This document shows, in pieces, positions 6,936 to 15,323 of a stretch of DNA of 39,307 bases (its first letter is position 1; every line of letters begins with the position of its first letter). The DNA lies in NCBI GenBank assembly GCA_040753135.1, contig JBFMGR010000008.1, positions 1 to 39,307 of the forward strand, given 5' to 3'. The notes beneath the pieces are model-generated. The model was not told where the DNA came from. It made no database searches and saw nothing but the letters and a program-made list of their open reading frames with translations. The stretch comes from Patescibacteria group bacterium. Lineage in GTDB: Bacteria; Patescibacteriota; Minisyncoccia; UBA6257; Brennerbacteraceae. A program made the position numbers and the translations under genes.

Positions 6936-7511
6936 TTAATTTATCTGGCTAATCTGGCCGGCCCGATTAATAATAATGTTTTTGAATGCCGTTTCTTCAC
7001 TGCCCCGCAAAACCAGTTTAATTATCATTGATTCGGCCGCGGGGAAAAAGATGCTTCTCGGGTAAGGCGGAATAAAAATCACCGGATTAGAACTAGTCTC
7101 TGAAATTCTAATTAAAGAGGGTAAAGCAATTTGCTCTAATTCGATTAAACTATAATCACCAGAGCTAACCCTAGAGCAATCGCTATTAAAAACGGCAAAA
7201 ATAAAATACTTATCCCCGGTTTCCTGGTTAAAGCCAATCCCATAACCGCAAGGAACCTGTCCCTGATAATCAGGGTTCGGTCCATTATATTCTTGGCTTA
7301 AATAGGCTAAATCCTGAACCCGCCTGATGTCAAGAATAAACTTGTCGGCAAACTGGAGCAGCTGGTTTTGGTTATTAGCCGTCCGGTTAAAAGTGATTAA
7401 CATTGAGGTAAACATCGTCGCAATAGCCAAAATCACCAGCATCTCAATTATTGTCTGCCCCCTTTTGGCAAATGGCAAATGGCAAATGGCAAATAGTTGT
7501 TTTTTAAACAT
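6936..7511 (-). CDS. Prepilin-like protein with repeat-coded leader
   Basis: The ATG at 7509-7511 gives the leader MFKKQLFAICHLPFAKRG, then QTIIEMLVILAIATMFTSMLITF (Glu at +5, hydrophobic helix), followed by a soluble domain with FADKFILDIRRVQDLAYLSQEY, as in GspH/FimT-like pilins. An upstream in-frame start at 7566-7568 would overlap pilD and put the leader internally, so I reject it. The start lies directly behind the pilD stop (7513). Much of the leader is encoded by four exact 7-bp tandem units (7467-7494). Because 7 is not a multiple of 3, a change of one unit would shift the frame. Confidence 0.82.
   Translation of the reverse strand: MFKKQLFAICHLPFAKRGQTIIEMLVILAIATMFTSMLITFNRTANNQNQLLQFADKFILDIRRVQDLAYLSQEYNGPNPDYQGQVPCGYGIGFNQETGDKYFIFAVFNSDCSRVSSGDYSLIELEQIALPSLIRISETSSNPVIFIPPYPRSIFFPAAESMIIKLVLRGSEETAFKNIIINRAGQISQIN
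7467..7494. repeat. Four perfect 7-bp tandem repeats in a pilin leader
   Basis: GGCAAAT repeated four times on the plus strand, inside the prepilin leader of the gene at 6936-7511. It resembles the loose GGCAAAT-type words in the spacer at 8405-8430. Confidence 0.9.
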
Positions 7512-7512
7512 T

Positions 7513-8409
7513 CTAAAAGAATAAATTGGGGAAAAGATTAAAGTAAACTGAAAGTATTTTAGCACCAAACAAAAACATTGTCATTGCGCCCAAAGCTAAA
7601 AACGGGCCAAAAGGAATAATATCTTTAAAAGTTTTTCTTTTTAAGCCAATTAAAATCAGGCTCACCAAAGTACCAAAAACAAAAGATAAGATTAAAACCC
7701 ATAAAATGTCCGGCCAACCGAAAATCAAACCCAAACCCAAAACCAGCCAGAGATCGCCTAAACCCATGGCTCGGCCCCGAGAAAACAGATAGGCCAAACC
7801 AATAGTCGCCGACCCCAAAGCAACTGCCGGCAAAAGCCGAGTCAACCAGCTGTCTTGACCAAAAAGATAAAAATAATTTTCCGAGAAATAAACTCCGGTT
7901 TTAAAAAAGAACGATTTTTGAAAAAAATAAAAAATATTAATTCCTATACCCAAAATAATTAAAAAATCCAGCAAAAAGCTCGGGATCAGATAGTATTTAA
8001 AATCAAAAATGGCAATCGCTATTAAAACAAAAATAACTAGCCACCAAAAAATTAAATAAGCAAAAAACCAATTCCCCAAAACCAGTTTTAAACCGGAAAA
8101 ATTAACTAATCGCCAATAAACTAAAGTAAAACCAATCCCGGTTATCAGCTCAACCAAAGGATATTGCCAAGAAAGCTTGGCCTGACAAGAGCGACATCTG
8201 CCTTGCTGGACCAAGAAACTTAAAATCGGGATTAATTCATACCACTGAAGAGTTTTTTGGCAAGAAAAACAATAAGACCGGCCTTTGATTATTTTTAGAA
8301 GATTAAACACCTGATCCTGCCTCTGGGGATTTAAACGAAAGACTAAAACATTGATAAAACTGCCAACCGCTAAACCAACTAAGAAACTAAACCACATAGT
8401 TTTTGGCAA
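7513..8409 (-). CDS. pilD: Prepilin peptidase / N-methyltransferase PilD
   Basis: Polytopic membrane aspartic peptidase that removes prepilin leaders and methylates the new N-terminus. The N-terminal domain has the FLVGLAVGSFINVLVFRL helix and two CxxC pairs, CFSC at about residues 47-50 and CRSC at about 73-76, a zinc-binding loop. The catalytic Asp residues are in IFDFKYYLIPS and GLGDLWLVLGLGLIFG. Several further hydrophobic helices make up the 298 residues. MWFSF at residue 5 (8397) is an alternative start. It lies between the pilin at 8489 and the next prepilin gene, which starts 2 bp downstream. Confidence 0.95.
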   Translation of the reverse strand: MPKTMWFSFLVGLAVGSFINVLVFRLNPQRQDQVFNLLKIIKGRSYCFSCQKTLQWYELIPILSFLVQQGRCRSCQAKLSWQYPLVELITGIGFTLVYWRLVNFSGLKLVLGNWFFAYLIFWWLVIFVLIAIAIFDFKYYLIPSFLLDFLIILGIGINIFYFFQKSFFFKTGVYFSENYFYLFGQDSWLTRLLPAVALGSATIGLAYLFSRGRAMGLGDLWLVLGLGLIFGWPDILWVLILSFVFGTLVSLILIGLKRKTFKDIIPFGPFLALGAMTMFLFGAKILSVYFNLFPNLFF

Positions 8410-8488
8410 ATGACGAATGGCAAATAGTTAAAACCTAAAAACTAATAAAAATTTACCATTTGCCATAAGCTATTTGCTATCTGCCAAT

Positions 8489-8959
8489 TTACAGTTCAAT
8501 GCAATAACCAGGATCGTCGCAACCAAGTCCATAAACTGTGCCATCAACATCATCGCGCAAAGCCGAGCTGTCCCCGCTTTCCAAGGTTGCTTTTAAAACA
8601 TAATGTAAGCCATTGCCGCTGGAACGATATTCATACTGATAAGATGAACGGTTCAGAGGATCTCGGGGCAGCCTTTTAACTCCAATATCAGCACTGACTA
8701 ATTCAGTTTCCAAACTAATCCAGTCAGTCTGGCCAGGATAAGTGTTTTCCTTATTAAAATAAATCTCCAGAGCATTTTGAGTATTTCGCAGATCAGCAAT
8801 CCTCCGAGTGTCTCGGCCCTGAGCCCGAACTCCGCTCAAGCCAACCAGAACCATTGCGCTCAAAAGCCCGATCACGGTAATGACCACAAGAAGCTCGATC
8901 AGGGTGAAACCTTTAATAAATTTCCAATTTCCAATTCCCAATTTCCAATTTTTATTCAT
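8489..8959 (-). CDS. Major-type pilin (PilA/GspG-like)
   Basis: The leader MNKNWKLGIGNWKFIKG is followed by FTLIELLVVITVIGLLSAMVLVGLSGVRAQGRDTRR, the classic pilin N-terminus with Glu at +5. The soluble part (RNTQNALEIYFNKENTYP, then GNGLHYVLKATLESGD) is typical of GspG/PilA-like major pilins of CPR bacteria. Two Cys residues near the C-terminus (GLGCDDPGYC) could form a D-region disulfide. It is first in the pilin series directly after pilC and thus the best candidate for the main pilus subunit. The leader contains four 7-bp tandem units (8923-8950). Confidence 0.88.
   Translation of the reverse strand: MNKNWKLGIGNWKFIKGFTLIELLVVITVIGLLSAMVLVGLSGVRAQGRDTRRIADLRNTQNALEIYFNKENTYPGQTDWISLETELVSADIGVKRLPRDPLNRSSYQYEYRSSGNGLHYVLKATLESGDSSALRDDVDGTVYGLGCDDPGYCIEL
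8923..8950. repeat. Four 7-bp tandem repeats in the main pilin leader
   Basis: Units TCCAATT, TCCAATT, CCCAATT, TCCAATT on the plus strand (one mismatch), encoding most of NWKLGIGNWKF in the leader of the pilin at 8489-8959. Confidence 0.85.
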
Positions 8960-9063
8960 ACTTTAATTAGTATACTATAAATATTTGTAAATTCGTAGGT
9001 TTTAATGCTCGAATCTATACATTTATCAACTTCATTAACATCATTCAAATATTCTATTGTCTG

Positions 9064-9162
9064 TCTGCGTTCCTATTTCATTAAGACTATTTTTCGGGTG
9101 TGCCTATTCGCTAAAACTATTCGCATTCGTGTGTGCCTATTCCGTTAAGGCTATCCGCATAC
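9064..9162. repeat. About three degenerate 32-bp tandem repeat copies behind pilC
   Basis: Three degenerate units begin near 9064, 9099 and 9131, with the pattern GTGTGCCTATTCC-GTTAAGG-CTATCCGCATAC. The last ends directly at the pilC stop codon (9163-9165). A related single copy abuts the pheS stop at 34682-34719. The rest of the spacer 8960-9063 shows nothing recognisable. Confidence 0.6.
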
Positions 9163-10380
9163 TTAGAACTGCTGGGCAATCTGGTAAATCGGCAAAATTA
9201 CCGCAGCAATTAATCCGCCAACCAAAACCCCTAGTAAAACAATCAAAACCGGCTGAATTATCTCGGTTAAGCTATTAACCAAAGCTTCAACTTCTCGAGT
9301 ATAAAACTTAGAAACTTTGGCTAAAAGTTCTTCTAATTTTCCGGTTTTCTCGCCCACCGCCACCATCTGGGAAACCAGGGGCGGGAAATATTCCGGATAC
9401 TGGAGCAATAAATCAGAAATATTCGCTCCCTGCCTGACTCCCTGGGCAATTTCATCAATTGCCTCCTGATAATAAATACTGCCGACCACATCAGCGGAAA
9501 TCTCTAATGATTGAGCCACCGGAATATTGCCTTTTAATAAAACGCCAAAAGTCTCGGCAAACCGGCTGACAAAAACTTTTTTAAGAAAACCTCCTAAAAC
9601 CGGAGTGTTCAATAACAAAGTACTTAAAAGAAGTTGGCCTTCTTCTGAACTGAAATATTTAAGAAACAAAAACAAGCCGCCGAAAAAGAAGCCCGCGGCC
9701 AAAAGATAGTATTTTTGCAGAAAAGTGCCGGTAGCAAAAAGAATCCGGGTCATCAAGGGCAATTGATCAAGAGTCAAGCCGCTCTCTAAAATTACTCCGC
9801 CCAATTGGGGAATAACCACGACAATCATAATGCCAATAACCACTGCAAACAGAACAATCAAGAAAATCGGATAGATCATCGCATTCCTAATTTTGGTCTG
9901 AATCACAGACTGGGAATCATAGTAATCAGCCAGATAGTTTAATGCTGAATCTAATCGGCCAGTTAATTCTGCAGCTTTAATCATATTGATATAAAAAGAA
10001 GAAAAAATTCTGCTATGCTTTGATAAAGCATCAGAAAGCGGCATGCCCGCCTCAATGTCAGAATAAACATCAAAAATCGCTTCGCGCAGGGCCGGATGGG
10101 TAGTTTGATTATAAACGGTCTGCAAAGACTCGGTGATTGAAACCTGGGCTTCAAACAAAGTGGCAAGCTGGCGGGTAAAAACCGCGACTTCTTTTAAACT
10201 GACTTTTTGGAAACTGGCAGCCAAACTCAAATACCAAGGATCTTCGCGTCTTCTTTCTATCTTAAGAATAACCAAGTTCGCTTTTTGAAGAAGATCAATT
10301 GCCGCCTCTTCAGAAAAAACCTCAATTAAGCCAGACTGGATCTCGCCTTTGTCATTTTTTGCACTGTAAGAAAATTTCAT
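9163..10380 (-). CDS. pilC: Type IV pilus inner membrane platform protein PilC
   Basis: Polytopic membrane protein that couples the PilB/PilT motors to pilin assembly. The short N-terminal part (MKFSYSAKNDKGEIQSGLIE) is followed by two type II secretion F-type repeats: the first around residues 60-190 (VFTRQLATLFEAQVSITESL), the second from about residue 265 (FAETFGVLLKGNIPVAQSLEI). Hydrophobic segments include IYPIFLIVLFAVVIGIMIVVVIP and a C-terminal VLIVLLGVLVGGLIAAVILPIY. The length of 405 aa is normal. Its ATG overlaps the stop codon of the upstream GIY-YIG gene (ATGA). Confidence 0.95.
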   Translation of the reverse strand: MKFSYSAKNDKGEIQSGLIEVFSEEAAIDLLQKANLVILKIERRREDPWYLSLAASFQKVSLKEVAVFTRQLATLFEAQVSITESLQTVYNQTTHPALREAIFDVYSDIEAGMPLSDALSKHSRIFSSFYINMIKAAELTGRLDSALNYLADYYDSQSVIQTKIRNAMIYPIFLIVLFAVVIGIMIVVVIPQLGGVILESGLTLDQLPLMTRILFATGTFLQKYYLLAAGFFFGGLFLFLKYFSSEEGQLLLSTLLLNTPVLGGFLKKVFVSRFAETFGVLLKGNIPVAQSLEISADVVGSIYYQEAIDEIAQGVRQGANISDLLLQYPEYFPPLVSQMVAVGEKTGKLEELLAKVSKFYTREVEALVNSLTEIIQPVLIVLLGVLVGGLIAAVILPIYQIAQQF

Positions 10381-10634
10381 CCCGTTAGAGACAGGAAACG
10401 CTTTAATCTGTTCTTCAGATAGCGCTTGCCCATGCCTGATTTTAAATATTTTTCTCTCGACCTGGCATCAGTAATATTTAATGAAGCCTCGTAATAAATT
10501 AACTCAAATGGACCGCGGCCTTTAGTCCAACCAACAATCTCTTTGTTATGTTCATTACAGCGTTTCCGTAGATCATCGGTGAACCCAGTATACCAGAGAT
10601 TAGTCTTTTTACTCTTATTTATTATACCGAACAA
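10377..10634 (-). CDS. Solo GIY-YIG domain protein
   Basis: An 85-aa protein of the small stand-alone GIY-YIG (YhbQ/UPF0213-like) family. The body is typical: LWYTGFTDDLRKRCNEHN, RGPFELIYYEASLN, then SREKYLKSGMGKRYLKNRLK. The usual YVYVL strand that carries the first motif half is replaced by FGII, so the GIY part is degenerate while YTG is kept. The best start is TTG at 10632-10634; no ATG is available at the N-terminus. It lies between pilT and pilC and overlaps the pilC start by 4 bp, so it is translationally linked to the pilus genes. A role in pili is not implied; such genes are mobile-looking and scattered in CPR genomes. Confidence 0.75.
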   Translation of the reverse strand: MFGIINKSKKTNLWYTGFTDDLRKRCNEHNKEIVGWTKGRGPFELIYYEASLNITDARSREKYLKSGMGKRYLKNRLKRFLSLTG

Positions 10635-10651
10635 ATTAAAATAAAAAAGAA

Positions 10652-11749
10652 CTATCTGTTGGTTAACAGCTCGTCTCCGCCGACTAAAAGATTTTTCAAT
10701 TCAGTCGGGCTAAGTGAATACAAAAACGCATTTTCCTGGGTAATCTCTCTCTTTCTGACTAAATTAGCCAATGACCGATTCAAAGAGATCATGCCGTCTT
10801 CTAGAGAAGTTTCAATCACTAAATCTATTTGATAAACTTTATCTTCACGAATCAGGTTGCGGACCGCGGCATTAGCAAACATTATCTCTGTTGCTGGAAT
10901 CCGGCCGCCTTCAATTCTGGGAATCAGTCTCTGGGATAGAACCCCAACCAAAGTTGAAGCCAGCTGGGAGCGAATCTGGCCCTGCTGACCCGAAGGAAAA
11001 CTGTCAATAATTCGGTCAATGGTTTGAGAAACATTGTTAGTGTGCAGAGTGGAAAAAACTAAGTGCCCGGTTTCTGCAGCAGTTAAAGCAATGGCAATGC
11101 TTTCCGGATCGCGCATCTCTCCGAGCATAATCACGTCTGGATCTTGACGCAAAACTGAACGCAAACCCCGATTAAAAGACTTAGTGTCAACGCCAACCTC
11201 GCGCTGGTCAATCAAAGACCGATCCGGCTGGAACAGATACTCGATTGGGTCCTCAATGGTAATAATGTGGCCAAAGCGCTTGTGATTAATCTCGTCAATC
11301 ATTGCCGCCAGAGTCGTTGACTTACCGTGGCCGGCCGGACCAACAACTAAGAAAAAACCCTGGGACAACTTGGTAAACTCGTGCAAAATCTGAGGCAGAT
11401 TCAGCTCTTCAATCCCCCGAATCTCCATTGGAATTAAACGAATCGCAATCGCAATCATTCCTTTCTGGTAATAAACATTGCACCGGCAGCGAATCTTTTC
11501 TTCGTGAGTAAAGCCAAAATCAAACTCTTTTTCCTGGTTAAATCTTTCTTCCTGCTCCGGCGTCAGCAACGCCTTAACAAATCCGGTTAAATCTTCCGCA
11601 ATCAGAATCGGCTCTTTGGCTAACTGAAGCAAGTTGCCGTCAATTCTTAAAGTCGGCTTTTTCGCCACGCCCAGATGCAGATCCGAAGCTCCTTGAGCTT
11701 GAGCTAACTCTAAGTATTGACCTAATTTTACTTTGTAATCTTGAGCCAT
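10652..11749 (-). CDS. pilT: Type IV pilus retraction ATPase PilT
   Basis: Cytoplasmic hexameric ATPase that drives pilus disassembly (twitching, DNA uptake). The N-terminal PAS-like part includes QGASDLHLGVAKKPTLRIDG. Walker A is GPAGHGKST at about residues 137-145, followed by the Asp box (IITIEDPIEYLF), Walker B (VIMLGEMRDPE) and the His box (GHLVFSTLHTNN). The PilT signature region (AAETGHLV) is present. The length of 365 aa is usual. It is transcribed after pilB and before the GIY-YIG gene and pilC. Confidence 0.95.
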   Translation of the reverse strand: MAQDYKVKLGQYLELAQAQGASDLHLGVAKKPTLRIDGNLLQLAKEPILIAEDLTGFVKALLTPEQEERFNQEKEFDFGFTHEEKIRCRCNVYYQKGMIAIAIRLIPMEIRGIEELNLPQILHEFTKLSQGFFLVVGPAGHGKSTTLAAMIDEINHKRFGHIITIEDPIEYLFQPDRSLIDQREVGVDTKSFNRGLRSVLRQDPDVIMLGEMRDPESIAIALTAAETGHLVFSTLHTNNVSQTIDRIIDSFPSGQQGQIRSQLASTLVGVLSQRLIPRIEGGRIPATEIMFANAAVRNLIREDKVYQIDLVIETSLEDGMISLNRSLANLVRKREITQENAFLYSLSPTELKNLLVGGDELLTNR

Positions 11750-11794
11750 TTTTAATTTGAATAATGAATAATGAATTACGAATTATAGATTAAG

Positions 11795-13549
11795 CTAAAT
11801 CGTTTCTCGGAGAACTTCAGATAAATGAACTTTGCCTTCCAACAAATGCAGCACCGCTTCCTGGCGCAGAGTAACCATTTGCTGAACTTTTGCTTCTTCA
11901 AACAAAGACTCTTCTTTGCCTTGGGACAAAATAATTCTTTCCGCTGATTGAGTCATCTGAAAAATTTCAAAAATGCCAATTCGGCCAAGGGTTCGTTTAT
12001 TCTTGCAAGTTTGGCAATCGGAGTCGCCATAATCAAAAATTTGATAAGGTTTTTTGTAATTCAGCTGTTTTCTCAAATCCTGAGGCAGTCCCGCTAAACT
12101 CTGGTCAATCATTTTTTCTATTTCCGGCGGGGCTGAAATTGGTTTTTTGCAATCAGGGCAAAGCTGGCGCAAAAGACGCTGGGCAATCACAATATTAATT
12201 GTTGCCGGAATTAAAAACTTCTGGACGCCGAGATCTAAAAGCCGGGGAATGGCTGAAATTGCATTGTTGGTATGCAGGGTTGATAAAACCAAGTGCCCGG
12301 TTAAGGCGGCATGGGTTGCCAGTTCGGCTGTTTCAGTATCCCGAACCTCGCCAACCATAATCACATTCGGATCCTGCCTTAAGATGCTCCTTAAGCCAAA
12401 AGCAAAAGTGTAGCCAATCTCCGGAATTACTTGGGATTGATTAACCCCATTGATAAAATACTCAACCGGATCTTCTAACGTAACCAAATTAACTGAATCT
12501 TGGTTTAAAATCTGAAGGCAAGCATAAAGCGTGGTGGTTTTTCCTGAGCCGGTCGGACCGGTAACCAAAATCATCCCAAAAGGCTTTTGAAGGTTTTTCT
12601 TAACAATCTCCAGATTCCAGTTGGAAAAACCCAAGTCTTCTAAATTTTGCAATCCGGATTCAGGATCCAAAATCCTGATGGCGGCTTTTTCGCCGCCAGA
12701 AGTTGGGAAAGTAGAAACGCGAAAATCAATCTGTCGGCCGCTGACAAAACTGCTGAACCGACCGTCTTGAGGCACTCTGGTTTCATCAATCTTCATCTCG
12801 GCCATAATCTTAATCCGGGTTAAAACCGGCTGCTGAACTGCTTCGGGCAAGAACAAAACCGAACCCAAGTCGCCGCCGATCCGATAACGAACCCGAAATC
12901 GGTTTTTTTCCGGCTCTAAATGAATATCAGAAGCTTTTTGGCTAACCGCATTCTTCAAGATATCAGAAACTAATTTAATTACCGGCGCCTCCTCAAACCC
13001 TTCAGTGATTTTTTCATCAAGATTAATTAATTTTCTCTGCCCGCCAAAACTCCGGGAAATTCCTTCAGCTTGTTTTTTTAAAACCGCTAAGGAGCCGGCT
13101 ACTTCTTCGCCAAAACTGGTATAGCCCTGTCTTAATCGGGTAAAATCTTTGTTGCTGATCAAAAAAATCTTTAGATCAAGGCCCAAACCTTTGGCAATAA
13201 ACTTAAGCGCTTGCTGGGCTTCAGAGTTTTCCGGATGAACCATGCCAACAAAAAGAGCTTTGCCGTCTTTTTGAAAAGCTAACATCTGGTAATGACGCGA
13301 AGACTCATAGGGGATTAAAAGCAAAACCTCCCGAGGAACCGTTTCATCATCAACAAAATTTTTCACTGGTAAACCAAAAATCTGGCTCTTAAGATCCAAG
13401 AGTTCTTGTTCGGCAACAAGGCTTTGTTCAATAATAAGGTCTTCCAGATTAACGCCTCGGGTATTGGCTTCTTTTTGTAAAATCTGAATTTGAGCTTGAG
13501 TCAGCAACCCTTTCTCAACTAAATTAGCAGCTAAATCTAATTTGGGCAT
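11795..13549 (-). CDS. pilB: Type IV pilus extension ATPase PilB/GspE
   Basis: Cytoplasmic ATPase powering pilin polymerisation. The N-terminal T2SSE_N domain (residues ~1-150, LVEKGLLTQAQIQILQKEA...) precedes the motor core: KASDIHLEPEKNRFRVRYRIGG, Walker A GPTGSGKTTT at about residue 335, the Asp box (VTLEDPVEYF), Walker B (IMVGEVRDTETAE) and GHLVLSTLHTNNA. The zinc motif is CPDC followed by CQTC near residues 465 and 515, as in PilB/GspE and not PilT. It has 584 aa. It lies between the PilP-like gene (8 bp upstream) and pilT. Confidence 0.96.
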   Translation of the reverse strand: MPKLDLAANLVEKGLLTQAQIQILQKEANTRGVNLEDLIIEQSLVAEQELLDLKSQIFGLPVKNFVDDETVPREVLLLIPYESSRHYQMLAFQKDGKALFVGMVHPENSEAQQALKFIAKGLGLDLKIFLISNKDFTRLRQGYTSFGEEVAGSLAVLKKQAEGISRSFGGQRKLINLDEKITEGFEEAPVIKLVSDILKNAVSQKASDIHLEPEKNRFRVRYRIGGDLGSVLFLPEAVQQPVLTRIKIMAEMKIDETRVPQDGRFSSFVSGRQIDFRVSTFPTSGGEKAAIRILDPESGLQNLEDLGFSNWNLEIVKKNLQKPFGMILVTGPTGSGKTTTLYACLQILNQDSVNLVTLEDPVEYFINGVNQSQVIPEIGYTFAFGLRSILRQDPNVIMVGEVRDTETAELATHAALTGHLVLSTLHTNNAISAIPRLLDLGVQKFLIPATINIVIAQRLLRQLCPDCKKPISAPPEIEKMIDQSLAGLPQDLRKQLNYKKPYQIFDYGDSDCQTCKNKRTLGRIGIFEIFQMTQSAERIILSQGKEESLFEEAKVQQMVTLRQEAVLHLLEGKVHLSEVLRETI

Positions 13550-13557
13550 TTTAAAAA

Positions 13558-13986
13558 TTAAAGAAATGGATTAGGTTTTCCCAGTGGCGGAATTTCCAAA
13601 GGCAAAGGCGATTGTTCTTTTAATCGGCTGAAAACCGGATTGTTAACAATGCTATCGATGTCCAGATCCACTTCCTGTAAACGAATCAAGCCAGACTCTT
13701 TGGGAAAAATTTTATTAAAGATCAAAGAGGCTGGTCCGGTATCGGGTTTGGAAAAAATGAAATAAGCCAGCAAGAAAACAAAGATCGCAATTATAAATAA
13801 AATTACCGACAAAATTGAAGCTCGGGGTGATTTAAGATCAACTGACCTGAGTTTAAAACCTCGGGATGAGGATTTGGCTTGAGGCTGGGCTGGAATCGGG
13901 CGAGGGCTAACCGGCGAAGAAGGCTGGGCAACCGGCGGCCGAGGTGATTGGGGCTGATTAGAAATTTGTGGTGTTTGGGGTTCCAT
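13558..13986 (-). CDS. PilP-like pilus assembly protein (Pro-rich, one TM helix)
   Basis: The 142-aa protein has a Pro/Ser/Gln-rich N-terminal tail (residues 1-45), one transmembrane helix (ILSVILFIIAIFVFLLAYFIF, about 58-78) and a short outside part ending in PPLGKPNPFL. The PNPF ending and the position directly after pilO point to a PilP-type alignment-complex component, but sequence similarity to proteobacterial PilP is too weak to be sure. An N-in/C-out topology is likely. It is co-transcribed with pilMNO and pilB; the gap to pilB is 8 bp. Confidence 0.6.
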   Translation of the reverse strand: MEPQTPQISNQPQSPRPPVAQPSSPVSPRPIPAQPQAKSSSRGFKLRSVDLKSPRASILSVILFIIAIFVFLLAYFIFSKPDTGPASLIFNKIFPKESGLIRLQEVDLDIDSIVNNPVFSRLKEQSPLPLEIPPLGKPNPFL

Positions 13987-14005
13987 AAATAAAACTTAAT
14001 AAAAA

Positions 14006-14632
14006 CTAAGGTAAAGTAAATTGAGGTTTTTTAATTGAATAAGCTTCTAAATTAAGCTTGAAATTAAAAGTGGTCGCCTCGTCAAACTCACCGGTTTTTT
14101 TAACCGGGATAATTTCCAGATTTCTCACTTCAATTAATCTCAATTCGGTCTCAACGCCTTGGAGAAACTTTTTCATTCCTAAATAATTGCCCGCGCCGTC
14201 AAGAGTAATCGCTATTGGATAAGGCCCGGTTTCTTGTCCTGTCCCCGGAGCAGAAAATTCGCGCAGTTCAGAATTTTCAACCCGATCTGACTCCAAAACA
14301 GTAAAAGAAATATGGCTAAAGCCAACCTCATTTTCCTGGGCAATTGCCTCAAGGCTAACCAAAAGTTCAGGAATTTTTAAAGATGTTGGCAAAGCTTTTC
14401 CAACTAAACTAACTTGCTGGTCTAAGTTGTCAAACATCGCCAGTTGCTCTCTAAATTTTTGGATTAACTGATTAAGCCGCTTAACTACTGCTTGGCGTTC
14501 GGCCAGCTGAATTCTGATTTCACCAACGCTTTTCCATTGATTTACATCCAAGTGAAACAGTATATAAGCGCCGGCAAAGACAATCAAAATTCCCAAAATA
14601 AAAGAAATAAAAATTTGAAAAGAGTTTCTCAT
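14006..14632 (-). CDS. pilO: Type IV pilus alignment protein PilO
   Basis: Bitopic inner-membrane protein of the PilMNO alignment complex. The N-terminal helix is FQIFISFILGILIVFAGAYILFHL (residues 4-27), then a coiled coil (LAERQAVVKRLNQLIQKFREQLAMFDNL) and a ferredoxin-like periplasmic-side domain (IPELLVSLEAIAQENEVGFSHI, GAGNYLGMKKFLQGVETELRLIEV). This order is the PilO pattern, at 208 aa. Its ATG shares a base with the pilN stop (TAATG), indicating translational coupling. Confidence 0.85.
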   Translation of the reverse strand: MRNSFQIFISFILGILIVFAGAYILFHLDVNQWKSVGEIRIQLAERQAVVKRLNQLIQKFREQLAMFDNLDQQVSLVGKALPTSLKIPELLVSLEAIAQENEVGFSHISFTVLESDRVENSELREFSAPGTGQETGPYPIAITLDGAGNYLGMKKFLQGVETELRLIEVRNLEIIPVKKTGEFDEATTFNFKLNLEAYSIKKPQFTLP

Positions 14633-15183
14633 TATTTAATCAAAATTAAACTTTTACTAAAAGAGAGCTCCAGTTTAAAATTGAAGCTGTCGCCAACGTT
14701 GTTGATATCTCGCAGAACCACATCATTAATCTCCGGGTGCTGGGAAAAAGCCGCGGACTGAATGCTAATCTCTCTAAGATCGGGAGAGACTCCTTCTAAA
14801 TAAAGAACATTATTTCTGGTGTCTAATTTCAAAGACCGAAAAGAAATATTCGGGTTCGTGTTGTTTTCCAAAAAATCAAATGCTGAAGAGACAAAATAAT
14901 GTCCGGGCAAGAGTTTTTTCAAACCGCGGATCTGGGCATCTAAAGTAATCACTTTTTCAACTTCTTCCAGAGAAATCGAGGCAACCATATCTTGAATTTC
15001 CCGATCTAAAGACTTTATCTGGCTCTGGGCGACTTTAGCATAACCGGAAAGAAAAAGATAAAAAGCCAAAGCGACCAGCAGAAAAGCCAAGCTGCCAAAA
15101 ATAAAGCTCTTGGGAACACCCAAATTTGATGAGGGTAAGCGTTTAGTTTTTGAAACTGAAGAAAAAGTTTTTGGCGCTTCCAT
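14632..15183 (-). CDS. pilN: Type IV pilus alignment protein PilN
   Basis: Bitopic membrane partner of PilM and PilO. A cytoplasmic N-terminal tail (about 26 aa) is followed by one helix (SFIFGSLAFLLVALAFYLFLSGYA), a coiled coil and a ferredoxin-like domain (HYFVSSAFDFLENNTNPNISFRSLKLD, then LYLEGVSPDLREISIQSAAF). The tail lacks an obvious match to the INLLP PilM-binding motif of proteobacterial PilN, which is common in divergent lineages. It is placed between pilM and pilO; assignment rests on topology, fold pattern and gene order. Confidence 0.78.
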   Translation of the reverse strand: MEAPKTFSSVSKTKRLPSSNLGVPKSFIFGSLAFLLVALAFYLFLSGYAKVAQSQIKSLDREIQDMVASISLEEVEKVITLDAQIRGLKKLLPGHYFVSSAFDFLENNTNPNISFRSLKLDTRNNVLYLEGVSPDLREISIQSAAFSQHPEINDVVLRDINNVGDSFNFKLELSFSKSLILIK

Positions 15184-15323
15184 ATAACTATAAAATTATA
15201 ACAGGCTCAATTTAATTATAATCCAAAAAGCAAAATAAAAATAGTTCAAGCCAACAGATTTATTTTTTAAAAACAGCTTATTGCCTTTTATTTATATTAA
15301 ACAATCTTGAAGAAATGTCAAAG
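15184..15323. other. AT-rich spacer between pilM and pilN
   Basis: 140 bp of A/T-rich sequence with no ORF, no clear hairpin followed by T, and no convincing promoter. pilM and pilNO may therefore still be on one transcript. Confidence 0.4.

Noticed and set aside
7512-7568. Longer N-terminus for the pilin at 6936-7511
   Set aside because: It would overlap pilD and place the prepilin leader inside the protein.
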